Of a stretch of DNA of 64,000 bases, positions 8,893 through 17,019 are shown in pieces (the stretch's first letter is position 1; every line of letters begins with the position of its first letter). Below the pieces are notes generated by a model, which worked only from the letters and a program-made list of their open reading frames with translations, was not told the origin of the DNA and ran no database searches. This DNA comes from DALYJJ01 sp033763935 (GTDB taxonomy: Bacteria > Acidobacteriota > Terriglobia > Bryobacterales > Bryobacteraceae), in contig JANRJO010000065.1 of NCBI GenBank assembly GCA_033763935.1, forward strand, positions 39,249-103,248. Reading direction: 5' to 3'. The position numbers and the translations under genes were made by a program.

Positions 8893-9384
8893 ATGGCAGG
8901 TCAGACAGGGATGATAACGGTAGAGGAGTTCCTGAAACTTCCCGATCCGAAGGAAGGCCGCCTGGAACTGCACCACGGAGAAACAGTCGTCGTCCCTCCG
9001 GCGAAGTGGGGTCATCGTCGTACCCAAGAGAGACCGGTTGGCCGGTTGCAACCTTTGTGCCCGAACGCCGTAGTCATGGCCGATCTGGCCTTCCGTCCCT
9101 CGGCAGAATACGAACTCTGGGTCGCCGGCGTCGCCCTTGTGTCCGCCGCACGCGCTGACGCCGTCCCCGACGACGATTACCTCGCCGGCGCCCCCGACCA
9201 GGAAATGAACGACCGCCGCGCCGTCTGCCTCGCCGCCGGCTGCCAGAGCTTCTGGCTCGTAGACCCCAAGACCCGCACGGTCTCCGTCTCCGAAGGCAAC
9301 CTCACCCGCCACTACTCCGCCGGCGAGTCCATCTCCTGCCCCCTTCTCGCCGCGCCCCTCGCCGTCGACGAGATCTTCGGCTAG
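8893..9384 (+). CDS. Uma2-family protein with core deletion
   Basis: A 163-residue protein of the Uma2/DUF820 family, a PD-(D/E)XK-nuclease-like fold frequent in cyanobacteria and acidobacteria. Recognisable parts are MITVEEFLKLPDPKEGRLEL, VEL-like HHGETVVVPP, LAFRPSAEYELW, DDDYLAGAPD and CQSFWLVDPKTRTVSVSEG. Normally GAPD is followed by a strand such as VVEVLSPSNT carrying a catalytic acidic residue and the SPS turn. Here GAPD runs straight into QEMNDRRAVCLAAGC, an apparent in-frame loss of about 12-15 residues. The protein is therefore probably catalytically dead. The function of the family is largely unknown. Confidence 0.75.
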   Translation: MAGQTGMITVEEFLKLPDPKEGRLELHHGETVVVPPAKWGHRRTQERPVGRLQPLCPNAVVMADLAFRPSAEYELWVAGVALVSAARADAVPDDDYLAGAPDQEMNDRRAVCLAAGCQSFWLVDPKTRTVSVSEGNLTRHYSAGESISCPLLAAPLAVDEIFG

Positions 9385-9401
9385 ACTGCCTAAGCAGCGC
9401 A

Positions 9402-9977
9402 ATGTCCTCGCCAAGCGAAGTTACTCAAATCCTGCTCAAGCTCCAGTCCGGCGACCGCTCCGTACTCGAACAACTCACCCCGCTCGTCTACGGCGAAATG
9501 CGCCGCCTCGCCGGTTCGCTCCTCCGCCAGGAGCGCTCCGGCCACACCTTGCAGGCCACAGCTCTCGTCCACGAAGCCTACATGCGCCTCGCGGACCAGT
9601 CCCATCTCAACCTGCAAAGCCGCGCCCACTTCATGGCCATCGCCGCCCGCGTCATGAGACAAATCCTCGTTGATCACGCGCGCAAACACTCCGCCGTCAA
9701 GCGCGGCAGCGGGGGCCCCAAGGTAACGCTCGACGAAGGCCTCGTCTATTCGAACGAGCGCGCGCGCGACGTCGAAGCCCTCGACGACGCGCTGCAGGCC
9801 CTCGAACAACTTGACCCTCGCAAAGCCAAAATCGTCGAGCTGCGCTTCTTCGGCGGCCTCACCGGCGAAGAGATCGCCTCCGCGCTCGACATCTCCACGG
9901 CCACTGTCGCCCGTGAGATCCGCATGGCTCAGGCGTGGCTGCTGCAGCAGATGAAGTCTTCCTCCGCCGGAGCGTAA
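9402..9977 (+). CDS. ECF-type RNA polymerase sigma factor (TIGR02999-like)
   Basis: A 191-residue sigma factor. Region 2 spans roughly residues 20-90 (LTPLVYGEMRRLAGSLLRQE, LVHEAYMRL, MRQILVDHARKHSA), and region 4 roughly residues 120-185 (LDALEQL-type RKAKIVELRFFGGLTGEEIA, then ISTATVAREIRMAQAWL). The FMAIAARVMRQILVDHAR stretch is diagnostic of the ECF group that in acidobacteria often neighbours large protein kinases. Here the next genes are a lipoprotein and a reductase, with no anti-sigma gene, so its control is unclear. Expected role: directing polymerase to a small regulon. Confidence 0.88.
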   Translation: MSSPSEVTQILLKLQSGDRSVLEQLTPLVYGEMRRLAGSLLRQERSGHTLQATALVHEAYMRLADQSHLNLQSRAHFMAIAARVMRQILVDHARKHSAVKRGSGGPKVTLDEGLVYSNERARDVEALDDALQALEQLDPRKAKIVELRFFGGLTGEEIASALDISTATVAREIRMAQAWLLQQMKSSSAGA

Positions 9978-10007
9978 CTCCCGCCCCACGGCTATAATCA
10001 AGTAACT

Positions 10008-10430
10008 GTGAAGACCCATACAGGCGCCCTCAGTTGCTCACTTGTTGCGGCGCTGCTGATGCTGAGCGCGTGTAACCGCGCGCCCCAAAACACCGAAGCG
10101 GTCCGCCAGGGCGTGATCAAACACCTCACCGGCAAGGCTGGCCTCGACGTCACTTCCATGCAGGTGGACGTCTCCTCCGTCACCTTTCGCGACAACGAGG
10201 CCGACGCCCTCGTCACCTTTCGCCCCAAGAACTCGAGCGACCCCGGCAACTCCATGCAGATGAAGTACACGCTCGAGCGCAAAGGCGCCGAGTGGGTGGT
10301 CAAAGGCAAGGCCGAAAGTGGCGCGTCCCCGCACGGCGGCGCCGGCGGCGCGTCCCCCGAGATGCCACAGGGCCACCCGCCCGTACCTTCTACACCACCC
10401 GGTTCGCCCGCGCCATCTGAGAAGCGATGA
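10008..10430 (+). CDS. Small lipoprotein
   Basis: A 140-residue exported lipoprotein. The signal peptide ends in the lipobox LSAC (LVAALLMLSACNRAPQ), so Cys22 should be lipidated and the protein held on a membrane facing the periplasm. The middle part is a small alpha/beta domain (VRQGVIKHLTGKAGLDV, MQVDVSSVTFRDNEADALV, YTLERKGAEWVVKG). The C-terminal 40 residues are a flexible Pro/Gly/Ser tail. It starts at GTG 10008, 30 nt after the sigma factor, and its TGA overlaps the next ATG (ATGA). Function unknown; the fold may resemble small secreted binding domains. Confidence 0.75.
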   Translation: MKTHTGALSCSLVAALLMLSACNRAPQNTEAVRQGVIKHLTGKAGLDVTSMQVDVSSVTFRDNEADALVTFRPKNSSDPGNSMQMKYTLERKGAEWVVKGKAESGASPHGGAGGASPEMPQGHPPVPSTPPGSPAPSEKR

Positions 10431-11608
10431 GACGCGTCGCTGTGATCGGGGGAGGCCCCGCCGGAGCCGTCGCCGCCGAGCGACTCGCCTCCGCCGGTCT
10501 TCGCACCGTTGTCCTCGACGAAAAACTCGCGTGGGAAAAGCCGTGCGGCGGCGGCATCACCTACAAGGCATATTCGCAGTACCCGTTCCTCATCGATAAC
10601 CAAACCCCGAAGCGCATTGTCTCGGAAACCTATCTCACCGCCGGCGGTGCCGGCCCCGCGCGCCTGGAACTGAAGCGCCCCCTCGTCATCTACTCCCGCT
10701 ACGATCTCAACCGCATGCTCCTCGAGCGCGCCGAGAAGGCCGGCGCCCAGATCGAGAAGGAGCGCGTGCTGGAGATGCGCCGCGGCCCTTCGCAGTGGCA
10801 GATTAAAACCCGCCACGGCATACTCGAAGCCGACTACTGCGTCCTCGCCACCGGCGCCCGCAATCCCCTTCGTGAGTTCGGCACCGAGTGGCGCGCCGCC
10901 GATACCATGTACGCCCTCGGCTACTACGTGCCCTCCCAGCAGGAGCACATCGACATTCAATTCCTGCCCCACCTCGAAGGCTACATCTGGGTCTTCCCCC
11001 GCTGCGGCCACCTCTCGGTCGGCATCTGCGGCAAGGGCGAGCCCGCCTCCAAACTCCGCACCCGCCTCGAAGCCTACATGCGCCACAAGGGCATCGGCTA
11101 CAAGGACGCCGCCTTCTACGGCCACATGCTGCCCTCGCTCGAAGCCTCGGCCTGGCCCGCCAATCGCGTCTCGGGCGAAGGTTGGCTCGCTGCCGGTGAC
11201 GCCGCCGGTCTCGTTGACCCCATCACCGGCGAAGGTCTCTACTACGCCATCCGCTCCGGCGACCTCGCTTCGCGCATCCTGCTCGACGACGCCCACGAGC
11301 CCGCCGCCAAGCCCCACGCCTACCGTGCTCTCGTACAAAGCGACTTCGGCCACGACCTCGCCTTCGCCGCCCGCATCGCCAAACGCATCTTCCTCGGCAG
11401 CTTTCTCTGGGCTCCCGTTCCCACTCGCATGGTCGGATTCCTCAACCGCAGCCCTCGCTTCAATGAACTCATGCAGGACCTCTTCGCCGGAACGCAGGGC
11501 TATCTCGACCTGAAACAGCGTCTTCTGCAGAGCCTCAACGGCACGCTGCACGAAGTGATCATGAGCTTCTTCTTCGGCCGTCTCATCCCCAACGTAAAAC
11601 GAGCATGA
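10427..11608 (+). CDS. FAD-dependent reductase, geranylgeranyl-reductase family
   Basis: A 393-residue flavoprotein. The Rossmann FAD motif GGGPAGAVAAERLASAGL is at the N-terminus, followed by PCGGGITYKA, and the second FAD motif GEGWLAAGDAAGLVDPITGEG sits near residue 255, giving the PHBH/geranylgeranyl-reductase fold. Such enzymes reduce isoprenoid double bonds (menaquinone side chains, archaeal-type lipids) or act as related oxidoreductases. It overlaps the lipoprotein before it and hemL after it by ATGA, so the three are coupled. The link with hemL recalls chlorophyll/haem loci, but no photosynthesis genes are visible, so quinone or lipid saturation is the more cautious guess. Confidence 0.82.
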   Translation: MRRVAVIGGGPAGAVAAERLASAGLRTVVLDEKLAWEKPCGGGITYKAYSQYPFLIDNQTPKRIVSETYLTAGGAGPARLELKRPLVIYSRYDLNRMLLERAEKAGAQIEKERVLEMRRGPSQWQIKTRHGILEADYCVLATGARNPLREFGTEWRAADTMYALGYYVPSQQEHIDIQFLPHLEGYIWVFPRCGHLSVGICGKGEPASKLRTRLEAYMRHKGIGYKDAAFYGHMLPSLEASAWPANRVSGEGWLAAGDAAGLVDPITGEGLYYAIRSGDLASRILLDDAHEPAAKPHAYRALVQSDFGHDLAFAARIAKRIFLGSFLWAPVPTRMVGFLNRSPRFNELMQDLFAGTQGYLDLKQRLLQSLNGTLHEVIMSFFFGRLIPNVKRA

Positions 11609-12867
11609 ACCGAACGCAGTCTGAAACCTTGTTCGCGCGCGCGCAGCGCGCGATCCCCGGCGGCGTCAATTCGCCCGTCCGCGCCTTCCGAAGCGTCGGC
11701 GGCTCCCCCGCCTTCATCGCCCGCGGCAATGGTTCGAAGATCTACGACGTGGATGGGAACGAGTACATCGACTACGTCGGTTCCTGGGGCCCGCTGCTGC
11801 TCGGTCACCGCTTCCCGCCCGTGCTCGATGCCCTGAAGGACGTTCTCGAGATCGGTACCAGCTTCGGCGCGCCCACCGAACGCGAGATCGAACTCGCCGA
11901 GCTGATTCGCGAAGCCGCGCCATCCTGCGAAATGGTCCGCCTCGTCAACTCCGGCACCGAAGCCACGATGAGCGCCCTCCGCGTCGCGCGCGGCTTCACC
12001 GGCCGCGACCTCACCATCAAGTTCGAGGGCTGCTACCACGGCCACGTCGATTCGCTCCTCGTCAAAGCCGGCTCCGGCATGGCCACGCTCGGCATCGCCG
12101 ATACCGTCGGCGTCCCCCAAGCGTTCGCAGCCACCACCATCGCCCTCCCCTACAATTCCATCGATGCTGTCGAGGCTGCGTTCCGTGAGCGTGGCAACCA
12201 GATCGCCGCCGTCATCCTCGAACCCGTCGTCGGCAACATGGGCTGCGTGCCGCCGCTGCCCGGCTTCCTCGAAGCCCTGCGCGACCTCACCGCGCGCCAC
12301 GGCGCCCTGCTCATCTTCGATGAGGTGATGACCGGCTTCCGCCTCGCATTCGGCAGCGCCCAGCAGTTGTTCGACATCAAGCCCGACCTCACTACGTTCG
12401 GCAAGGTCATCGGAGGCGGCCTCCCCATCGCCGCCTACGGTGGCCGCGCCGACATCATGGCCAAGGTCGCGCCGTCGGGCCCCATCTACCAGGCCGGCAC
12501 GCTCTCCGGCAATCCCATGGCGGTCGCCGCCGGCCTCGCCATGCTTCGCTACCTCAAAGCGCATCCCGAGGTCTACCAGCGACTCGACGCCCTCACCGCG
12601 CGCCTCTGTGCCGCGCCCCCGAAGGGCGTCACCGTCAATCGCGTGGGCTCCATGTTCACGTTCTTCTTCACGCCCGGCCCCGTCACCGACTGGGAGTCGG
12701 CAAAGAAATGCGATACCGCGCGCTTCAAACAGTTTTTCCACTTCATGTTCGAACGCGGCGTCTATCTCGCCCCCTCCCAATTCGAAGCCGGCTTCGTATC
12801 CGCCGCCCATACCGACGAAGACATCGATCGAACCGTCTCCCTCGCCGCCGAGTTCGCCGCCCTATGA
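11605..12867 (+). CDS. hemL: Glutamate-1-semialdehyde 2,1-aminomutase
   Basis: A 420-residue PLP enzyme of the C5 haem pathway that converts glutamate-1-semialdehyde to 5-aminolevulinate in the cytosol. Family hallmarks: AQRAIPGGVNSPVRAF at the N-terminus, LVNSGTEATMSALRVARG, FEGCYHGHVDSLLVKAGSG, ILEPVVGNMG, LLIFDEVMTGFR and the PLP-lysine segment TTFGKVIGGGLPIAAYGG, then TLSGNPMA. Its length is close to the usual 425-430. The start ATG overlaps the upstream stop as ATGA, and its own stop overlaps the esterase start in the same way. A moderately long operon from the lipoprotein to the esterase is implied. Confidence 0.95.
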   Translation: MNRTQSETLFARAQRAIPGGVNSPVRAFRSVGGSPAFIARGNGSKIYDVDGNEYIDYVGSWGPLLLGHRFPPVLDALKDVLEIGTSFGAPTEREIELAELIREAAPSCEMVRLVNSGTEATMSALRVARGFTGRDLTIKFEGCYHGHVDSLLVKAGSGMATLGIADTVGVPQAFAATTIALPYNSIDAVEAAFRERGNQIAAVILEPVVGNMGCVPPLPGFLEALRDLTARHGALLIFDEVMTGFRLAFGSAQQLFDIKPDLTTFGKVIGGGLPIAAYGGRADIMAKVAPSGPIYQAGTLSGNPMAVAAGLAMLRYLKAHPEVYQRLDALTARLCAAPPKGVTVNRVGSMFTFFFTPGPVTDWESAKKCDTARFKQFFHFMFERGVYLAPSQFEAGFVSAAHTDEDIDRTVSLAAEFAAL

Positions 12868-14350
12868 AGCGCACCGTCCTCCTCCTCGTCCTCGCTGCCC
12901 TGTCCCTGCACGCGCAGGACGGCGGCATGGTTCTTCGCACGCTCGTCGGCTACAACGCCCAGAAGAACTCACTCGCTCTGACCGAGGAGCAGCGCAAGGA
13001 AGTCGAGCGCCTCGGCCAGGAAGGCCAGCGGCTGGGCTTCACCGGCCAATTCGGCGAAGCCCTTCGTCGCTTCTATCACGGCACCGCCATCATGAACGGC
13101 GCGGCATGGACGCCGCCCGTCGAACTCGCCGCCTCGCTCCAACTTAAGCTTGATAGCGCCCTTCCCGAACACGGCCGCCCCCTCACCGTCTCCCTCCACC
13201 CGCTCTTCCCCGTCGAACGCGCCGCGGGGGAGAAGGTCCTCGTCACCGTTGCCCTCGTTCCAGCCGGGCCCGCTGGAACTCCGCAGGGCGAGGGCAGGGT
13301 ACTCGCCTCCCGCGCCGCCCTCGATGGCTCGAAGCTCCCCTGGTCGCTTGCCGTCACGCTGCCCTCGAACGACACCGGCCGCTACTTCCTCGAAGCCCGA
13401 CTCGCTCCTGCCGAAGGCGCGCCCGATCTCAAGGCCCGCGCCGCCTTCCTCAAGCGGCTTCCCGTCGCCATCGACTCGCTCGCGGAAAACGCCGCCCGCC
13501 TCCGCACCCGCCTCGCCGCGACGAAGTCGACCTCCACGGAGCTCCCCACCGCACAGTACGCTCTTCAGCTCTTTGAACTGGCGTCACGCGGCGAAGCCAA
13601 CCCCCACCGCTTCGATTTCCGCAAGGAGTTCGACAACGCTCAAGCTGTCCTCGACGCGCTGGACAAGGGCGAAAGCGGCTTCGCCTCGAAACGCGGCGAC
13701 TTCCGCAAGGCCTACCGCAGCGACGTCGACAAGACCCTGCAGCCCTACCGCCTCTTCGTGCCCGCCGCTTACGACCCCGCAAAGAAGACTCCCCTCGTCG
13801 TCGCCCTTCATGGGATGGGCGGCGATGAGAACTCCATCTTCGACGTCTACTCGAACGGCGCAATTAAGAAGGAGGGCGAGCGGCTCGGCTGGCTGATCGT
13901 TGCCCCCAAAGGCCGGGACAGCGCCTCCATGTACCGAGGCTCCGCCGAGAAAGACGTGCTCGACGTCATCGCCGAAGTCGAGCGCGACTACAACATCGAC
14001 CCGACCGCATCTACCTGATGGGCCACTCCATGGGCGCCTACGGCGCCTGGTCCATCGCCATGAATCACCCCCGCCGCTTCGCCGCTCTCGGTCCCGTGGC
14101 CGGCGGCGGCAACCCGTCGGGGATGGCCGCCATCCGCCATCTGCCGCAATACGTCGTTCACGGCGACAACGACAAAACCGTGCCCGTCGCTCAGTCCCGC
14201 GCCATGGTCGAGGCCGCGAAAAAGGCCGGCGCGCGAGTCGAGTACAAAGAGATCTCCGGCGGCGGCCACAACGAAGTCTTCGCGCCCAGCTTCACCGCCA
14301 TCTTCGACTTCTTCGCCCAGCACGCGCGCGCCGCCGCGCCGTCACGCTGA
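12864..14350 (+). pseudogene. Secreted alpha/beta-hydrolase esterase, frameshifted
   Basis: Two consecutive frames encode one protein. The first (12864-14018) has a signal peptide (MKRTVLLLVLAALSLHAQ), a long N-terminal region and the start of a hydrolase (YRLFVPAAYDP, TPLVVALHGMGGDENS, LIVAPKGR). It stops after NIDPTAST. The second frame (to 14350) continues at IYLMGHSMGAYGAW with the nucleophile Ser, then HGDNDKTVP (Asp) and GGGHNEVF (His). One missing base around 14001-14006 restores continuity (DP-x-RIYLMGHSMG). So this is either a natural one-base deletion or an assembly error; as given, the triad is not translated with the first part. Overall it resembles esterase/PHB-depolymerase-like proteins. 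Confidence 0.75.
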
Positions 14351-15202
14351 GTACTTCGCCGTCAGCTCCTTCAGCTTCCGCAACAGCCGCGGCGTCGCCG
14401 TCTTCGCATCCTCCTCGGCTTCGTACTCCAGCGCCAGGTAGCCGCGGTAGCCGGACTTCGCCACCGTTCCCACCACGCGGTCCCAATCCTGCGCCACCTT
14501 CTTGCCGCTCTCGTCCTTCATCTCTGCCTTCACCTGAACGTTCGCCGCGTAGGGCAACAGCATCTCGATCTGCCGGAACACGTCCTTCTCGAAGTTGCCC
14601 GTGTCCAGGTTTACCGCCACCCACGGCGAATCGACCTTCTTGACGATCTCGATGATCCGCTCCGCCCGCGACGTGATCCCTCCGTGATTCTCCAGGCCGA
14701 GAATCACGCCCCGAGACCCCGCGTACTCCGCCGCCCGCTTCAACACTTCCACCACCCACGACGCCGCCTGCTCTTCGGTCGACCCGTTCGGCACGTTGCC
14801 GCCAAACACCCGGATGTGCCCCGCGCCGAGCTTCGCCGCCACGTCCACCCACGCGCGCAACTGCGTCACTTCCTTCTCCTGCAGCTCCGCCGCCGCGCGC
14901 GTCATCTCGCTACGCACAGAGATGCTGTACAGCTCCACCCCGCTCCGGTACGCCGCCCGCTTCAGCGGCAGCAGAAACGAATCAGTCGTATCGGGAAACC
15001 AGTACACCGTCAGGTCGAGCCCATCGATCCCCGTCTCGACGGCGAGCGTCACCAGGTCCTCGTACTTCATGCTCCCGCTTTTCAGCGCGTCCCGATACGA
15101 GTAGGCGCACAGCGCGCTCTTCAGCCGCGCTTTCCCGGCGCCGAAAACCCGAACCGGCGCCAACGCGATCGGCAAAAGCTTCAAGAGAGAACGGCGATCC
15201 AT
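14342..15202 (-). CDS. Exported sugar phosphate isomerase/epimerase-like TIM barrel
   Basis: About 286 residues, starting MDRRSLLKLLPIALAPVRVF, a twin-arginine-like signal with a short charged region. The rest is an AP-endonuclease-2/xylose-isomerase-like TIM barrel: ETGIDGLDLTVYW, LYSISVRSEM, GAGHIRVFGGNVPNG, GVILGLENHGGITS, WVAVNLDTGNF, VQVKAEMKDE and GYLALEYEAEEDAKT. Glu in GLENHG, Asp in NLDTGNF and Glu near the end could form the metal site. ATG 15202 has AGGG about 8 nt upstream; a GTG two codons earlier is possible. It converges on the esterase, overlapping 9 bp. The substrate (a sugar) is unknown; acidobacteria and planctomycetes encode many exported relatives. Confidence 0.75.
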   Translation of the reverse strand: MDRRSLLKLLPIALAPVRVFGAGKARLKSALCAYSYRDALKSGSMKYEDLVTLAVETGIDGLDLTVYWFPDTTDSFLLPLKRAAYRSGVELYSISVRSEMTRAAAELQEKEVTQLRAWVDVAAKLGAGHIRVFGGNVPNGSTEEQAASWVVEVLKRAAEYAGSRGVILGLENHGGITSRAERIIEIVKKVDSPWVAVNLDTGNFEKDVFRQIEMLLPYAANVQVKAEMKDESGKKVAQDWDRVVGTVAKSGYRGYLALEYEAEEDAKTATPRLLRKLKELTAKYSA

Positions 15203-15230
15203 CCTCACACCCTACCAACAAACGCACCGA

Positions 15231-16406
15231 ATGGAGGATGATGTGTTCGTGGAGAGCCCATCACGTTTTTTGAATCTCAGGGTCGAGGGCTTTCGCCGGC
15301 TCGCAAAGGTGGACATTCAGCTCCGCCCGTTGAACGTCCTGATCGGAGCGAATGGCGTCGGCAAGACCTCGCTGCTGGATGCGCTTTCCTTGCTTGCTTC
15401 GTCGGCCCAAGGGTCTCTGAACGCCGCTCTCAGTGAACTCTCCGGATTGCCTGCTATCCTAACCTATGATCGTTCGGCCGACCTCGGCCTCGGGCTTTCC
15501 CTCGACTGGCCGGGACATTCTCCGCTCGACTATTCTCTGTGCGTCCGCCAGCAGGGCAACGAACACTTCATTCGCCGGGAGACCTTGAGCCAGCCCAAGG
15601 ATGACGGCTCGCCCGGTTCCTTACACATTGACGCAGGCCCCGGCTACGTGGAATATCACGATGTAGACCAGGGCAAACTGGTGCGGCCCTATTGGCAGTA
15701 CGATCTCGGTGAGACGGCACTGTCCCAAGTTCCCAGGTTGTACCGTACGCCGGAAGAGTTCCGCCGCCGGCTTGCGTCATCGACGTTCTACCATGTGCTC
15801 GATGTCGGCCCGCGATCCCCCGTGCGTCTGCCGCAGCCAATGCGTCCAGCGACGTTGCCGGGAAGGAATGGCGAGGATCTCGTATCTGCGCTCTTCTCCA
15901 TGCAGCAGGCGGATCGCGATCGTTTCGAAGCGGTCGAGGATGCCATACGATCCGCTTTCCCAGGCTTCCAGCGTCTCGACTTCCCGCCGGTGGCCGCCGG
16001 TACCCTTGCCATGACCTGGCGCGAAGATAGGTTCTCGAAGCCTCTCTACATGCACCAATTGAGCGAGGGAACACTGCGCTTCCTGTGGCTGGCGACGCTC
16101 CTGCAAAGTCCGGGGCTGACTGCACTCACGCTGCTCGACGAACCCGAAGTCAGCCTCCACCCCGAACTTCTCAATCTTCTGGCCGGGCTCCTCAGGGAGG
16201 CCGCCAGAAGAACGCAGATCGTCGTCGCCACTCACTCCGACCGCCTCATTCGATTCCTGAAGCCGGACGAGGTCATCGTCATGGACACCGAGGAGGATGG
16301 TTCGGCGAGTTTAACCTGGGCAGACTCGCTCGATCTCGAGCACTGGCTCGAAGAATACACGCTCGATGAGCTTTGGCGCAGCGGCCACATCGGAGCTCGC
16401 GCGTGA
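15231..16406 (+). CDS. AAA/ABC-type ATPase of a two-gene defence-like module
   Basis: A 391-residue cytosolic ATPase of the AAA_21/AAA_15 group (RecF/OLD-like). An N-terminal strand (LRVEGFRRLAKVDIQLRPLN) leads to Walker A GANGVGKTSLLDALSLL near residue 37. The signature region QLSEGTLRFLWLATLL is near residue 275, Walker B LTLLDEPEVSLHPELL follows, and the switch His is in VVATHSDRLIRFL. It is coupled to the next gene by GTGA. Such ATPases paired with a small second protein (for example AriA/AriB of PARIS, or OLD-TOPRIM proteins) act in phage defence; the role here is inferred. Its 5' end is 29 nt from the divergent epimerase gene. Confidence 0.8.
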   Translation: MEDDVFVESPSRFLNLRVEGFRRLAKVDIQLRPLNVLIGANGVGKTSLLDALSLLASSAQGSLNAALSELSGLPAILTYDRSADLGLGLSLDWPGHSPLDYSLCVRQQGNEHFIRRETLSQPKDDGSPGSLHIDAGPGYVEYHDVDQGKLVRPYWQYDLGETALSQVPRLYRTPEEFRRRLASSTFYHVLDVGPRSPVRLPQPMRPATLPGRNGEDLVSALFSMQQADRDRFEAVEDAIRSAFPGFQRLDFPPVAAGTLAMTWREDRFSKPLYMHQLSEGTLRFLWLATLLQSPGLTALTLLDEPEVSLHPELLNLLAGLLREAARRTQIVVATHSDRLIRFLKPDEVIVMDTEEDGSASLTWADSLDLEHWLEEYTLDELWRSGHIGARA

Positions 16407-17002
16407 AGATCGTTATCCTCGTCGAGGGGCAGACGGAGAAATGCTTCTTTCCCTGCCTTCGCGGATTCCTTGAGAAGCAGTTAGTCGGCCGGATGCCTAA
16501 GTTAAGGCCGGATGTCTACGATGGGCGACTGCCGAAGAATGAGAAGCTGCGGCGGAAGGTTGAGCTACTGCTCTGTGGTTCGGCCGACCACGTGATTGCG
16601 TTAACCGATGTTTATACGGGCACTGCCGATTTTGCAGACGCCGAGGATGCAAAGCGCAAAATGCGGACCTGGGTAGGTCCCAACGACCGTTTCCACCCGC
16701 ACACTGCGCTCCATGACTTCGAGGCTTGGCTCATACCCTACTGGCCAGCGATTCAGAAACTCGCCCGCCACAACAAGTCCGCTCCGCCGGGAACGCCCGA
16801 GTCAATCAACCACAATTGCCCACCTTCCCGCCATATTCAAGAAATCTTCCGCGTGGGCCAGTCTCCAAGAGACTACATCAAAACCCGCGACGCGAAGGCG
16901 ATCCTGGAGGGTCAGGACTTGTCGGTCGCTATCGCTTGCTGTCCCGAACTGAAAGCCTTCGTGAACACCATCCTTACTCTCAGCGGGGGTGTGGCTTTAT
17001 AG
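16403..17002 (+). CDS. DUF4276 protein, partner of the AAA ATPase
   Basis: A 199-residue protein of the DUF4276 family. It begins VKIVILVEGQTEKCFF, where the VEGxTE box resembles the first TOPRIM acidic motif. VIALTDVYTG, near residue 65, recalls the second acidic segment (DYYG in relatives), and LHDFEAWLIPYW supplies a conserved Glu. This suggests a TOPRIM-like metal-dependent nuclease or nucleotide-handling fold, which is inference. GTG 16403 is chosen as the start because it overlaps the ATPase stop (GTGA); a longer in-frame start at 16373 overlaps the ATPase by 34 bp. Together the two genes form a compact ATPase-effector module of the kind found in defence islands, here standing alone. 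Confidence 0.78.
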   Translation: MKIVILVEGQTEKCFFPCLRGFLEKQLVGRMPKLRPDVYDGRLPKNEKLRRKVELLLCGSADHVIALTDVYTGTADFADAEDAKRKMRTWVGPNDRFHPHTALHDFEAWLIPYWPAIQKLARHNKSAPPGTPESINHNCPPSRHIQEIFRVGQSPRDYIKTRDAKAILEGQDLSVAIACCPELKAFVNTILTLSGGVAL

Positions 17003-17019
17003 CCTCTTAAGCCTTGCCC

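Noticed and set aside
9998..11551. A 517-codon frame opposite the lipoprotein and reductase genes
   Set aside because: Gly/Glu/Ala-rich antisense product; the sense genes are coupled and have clear family motifs.
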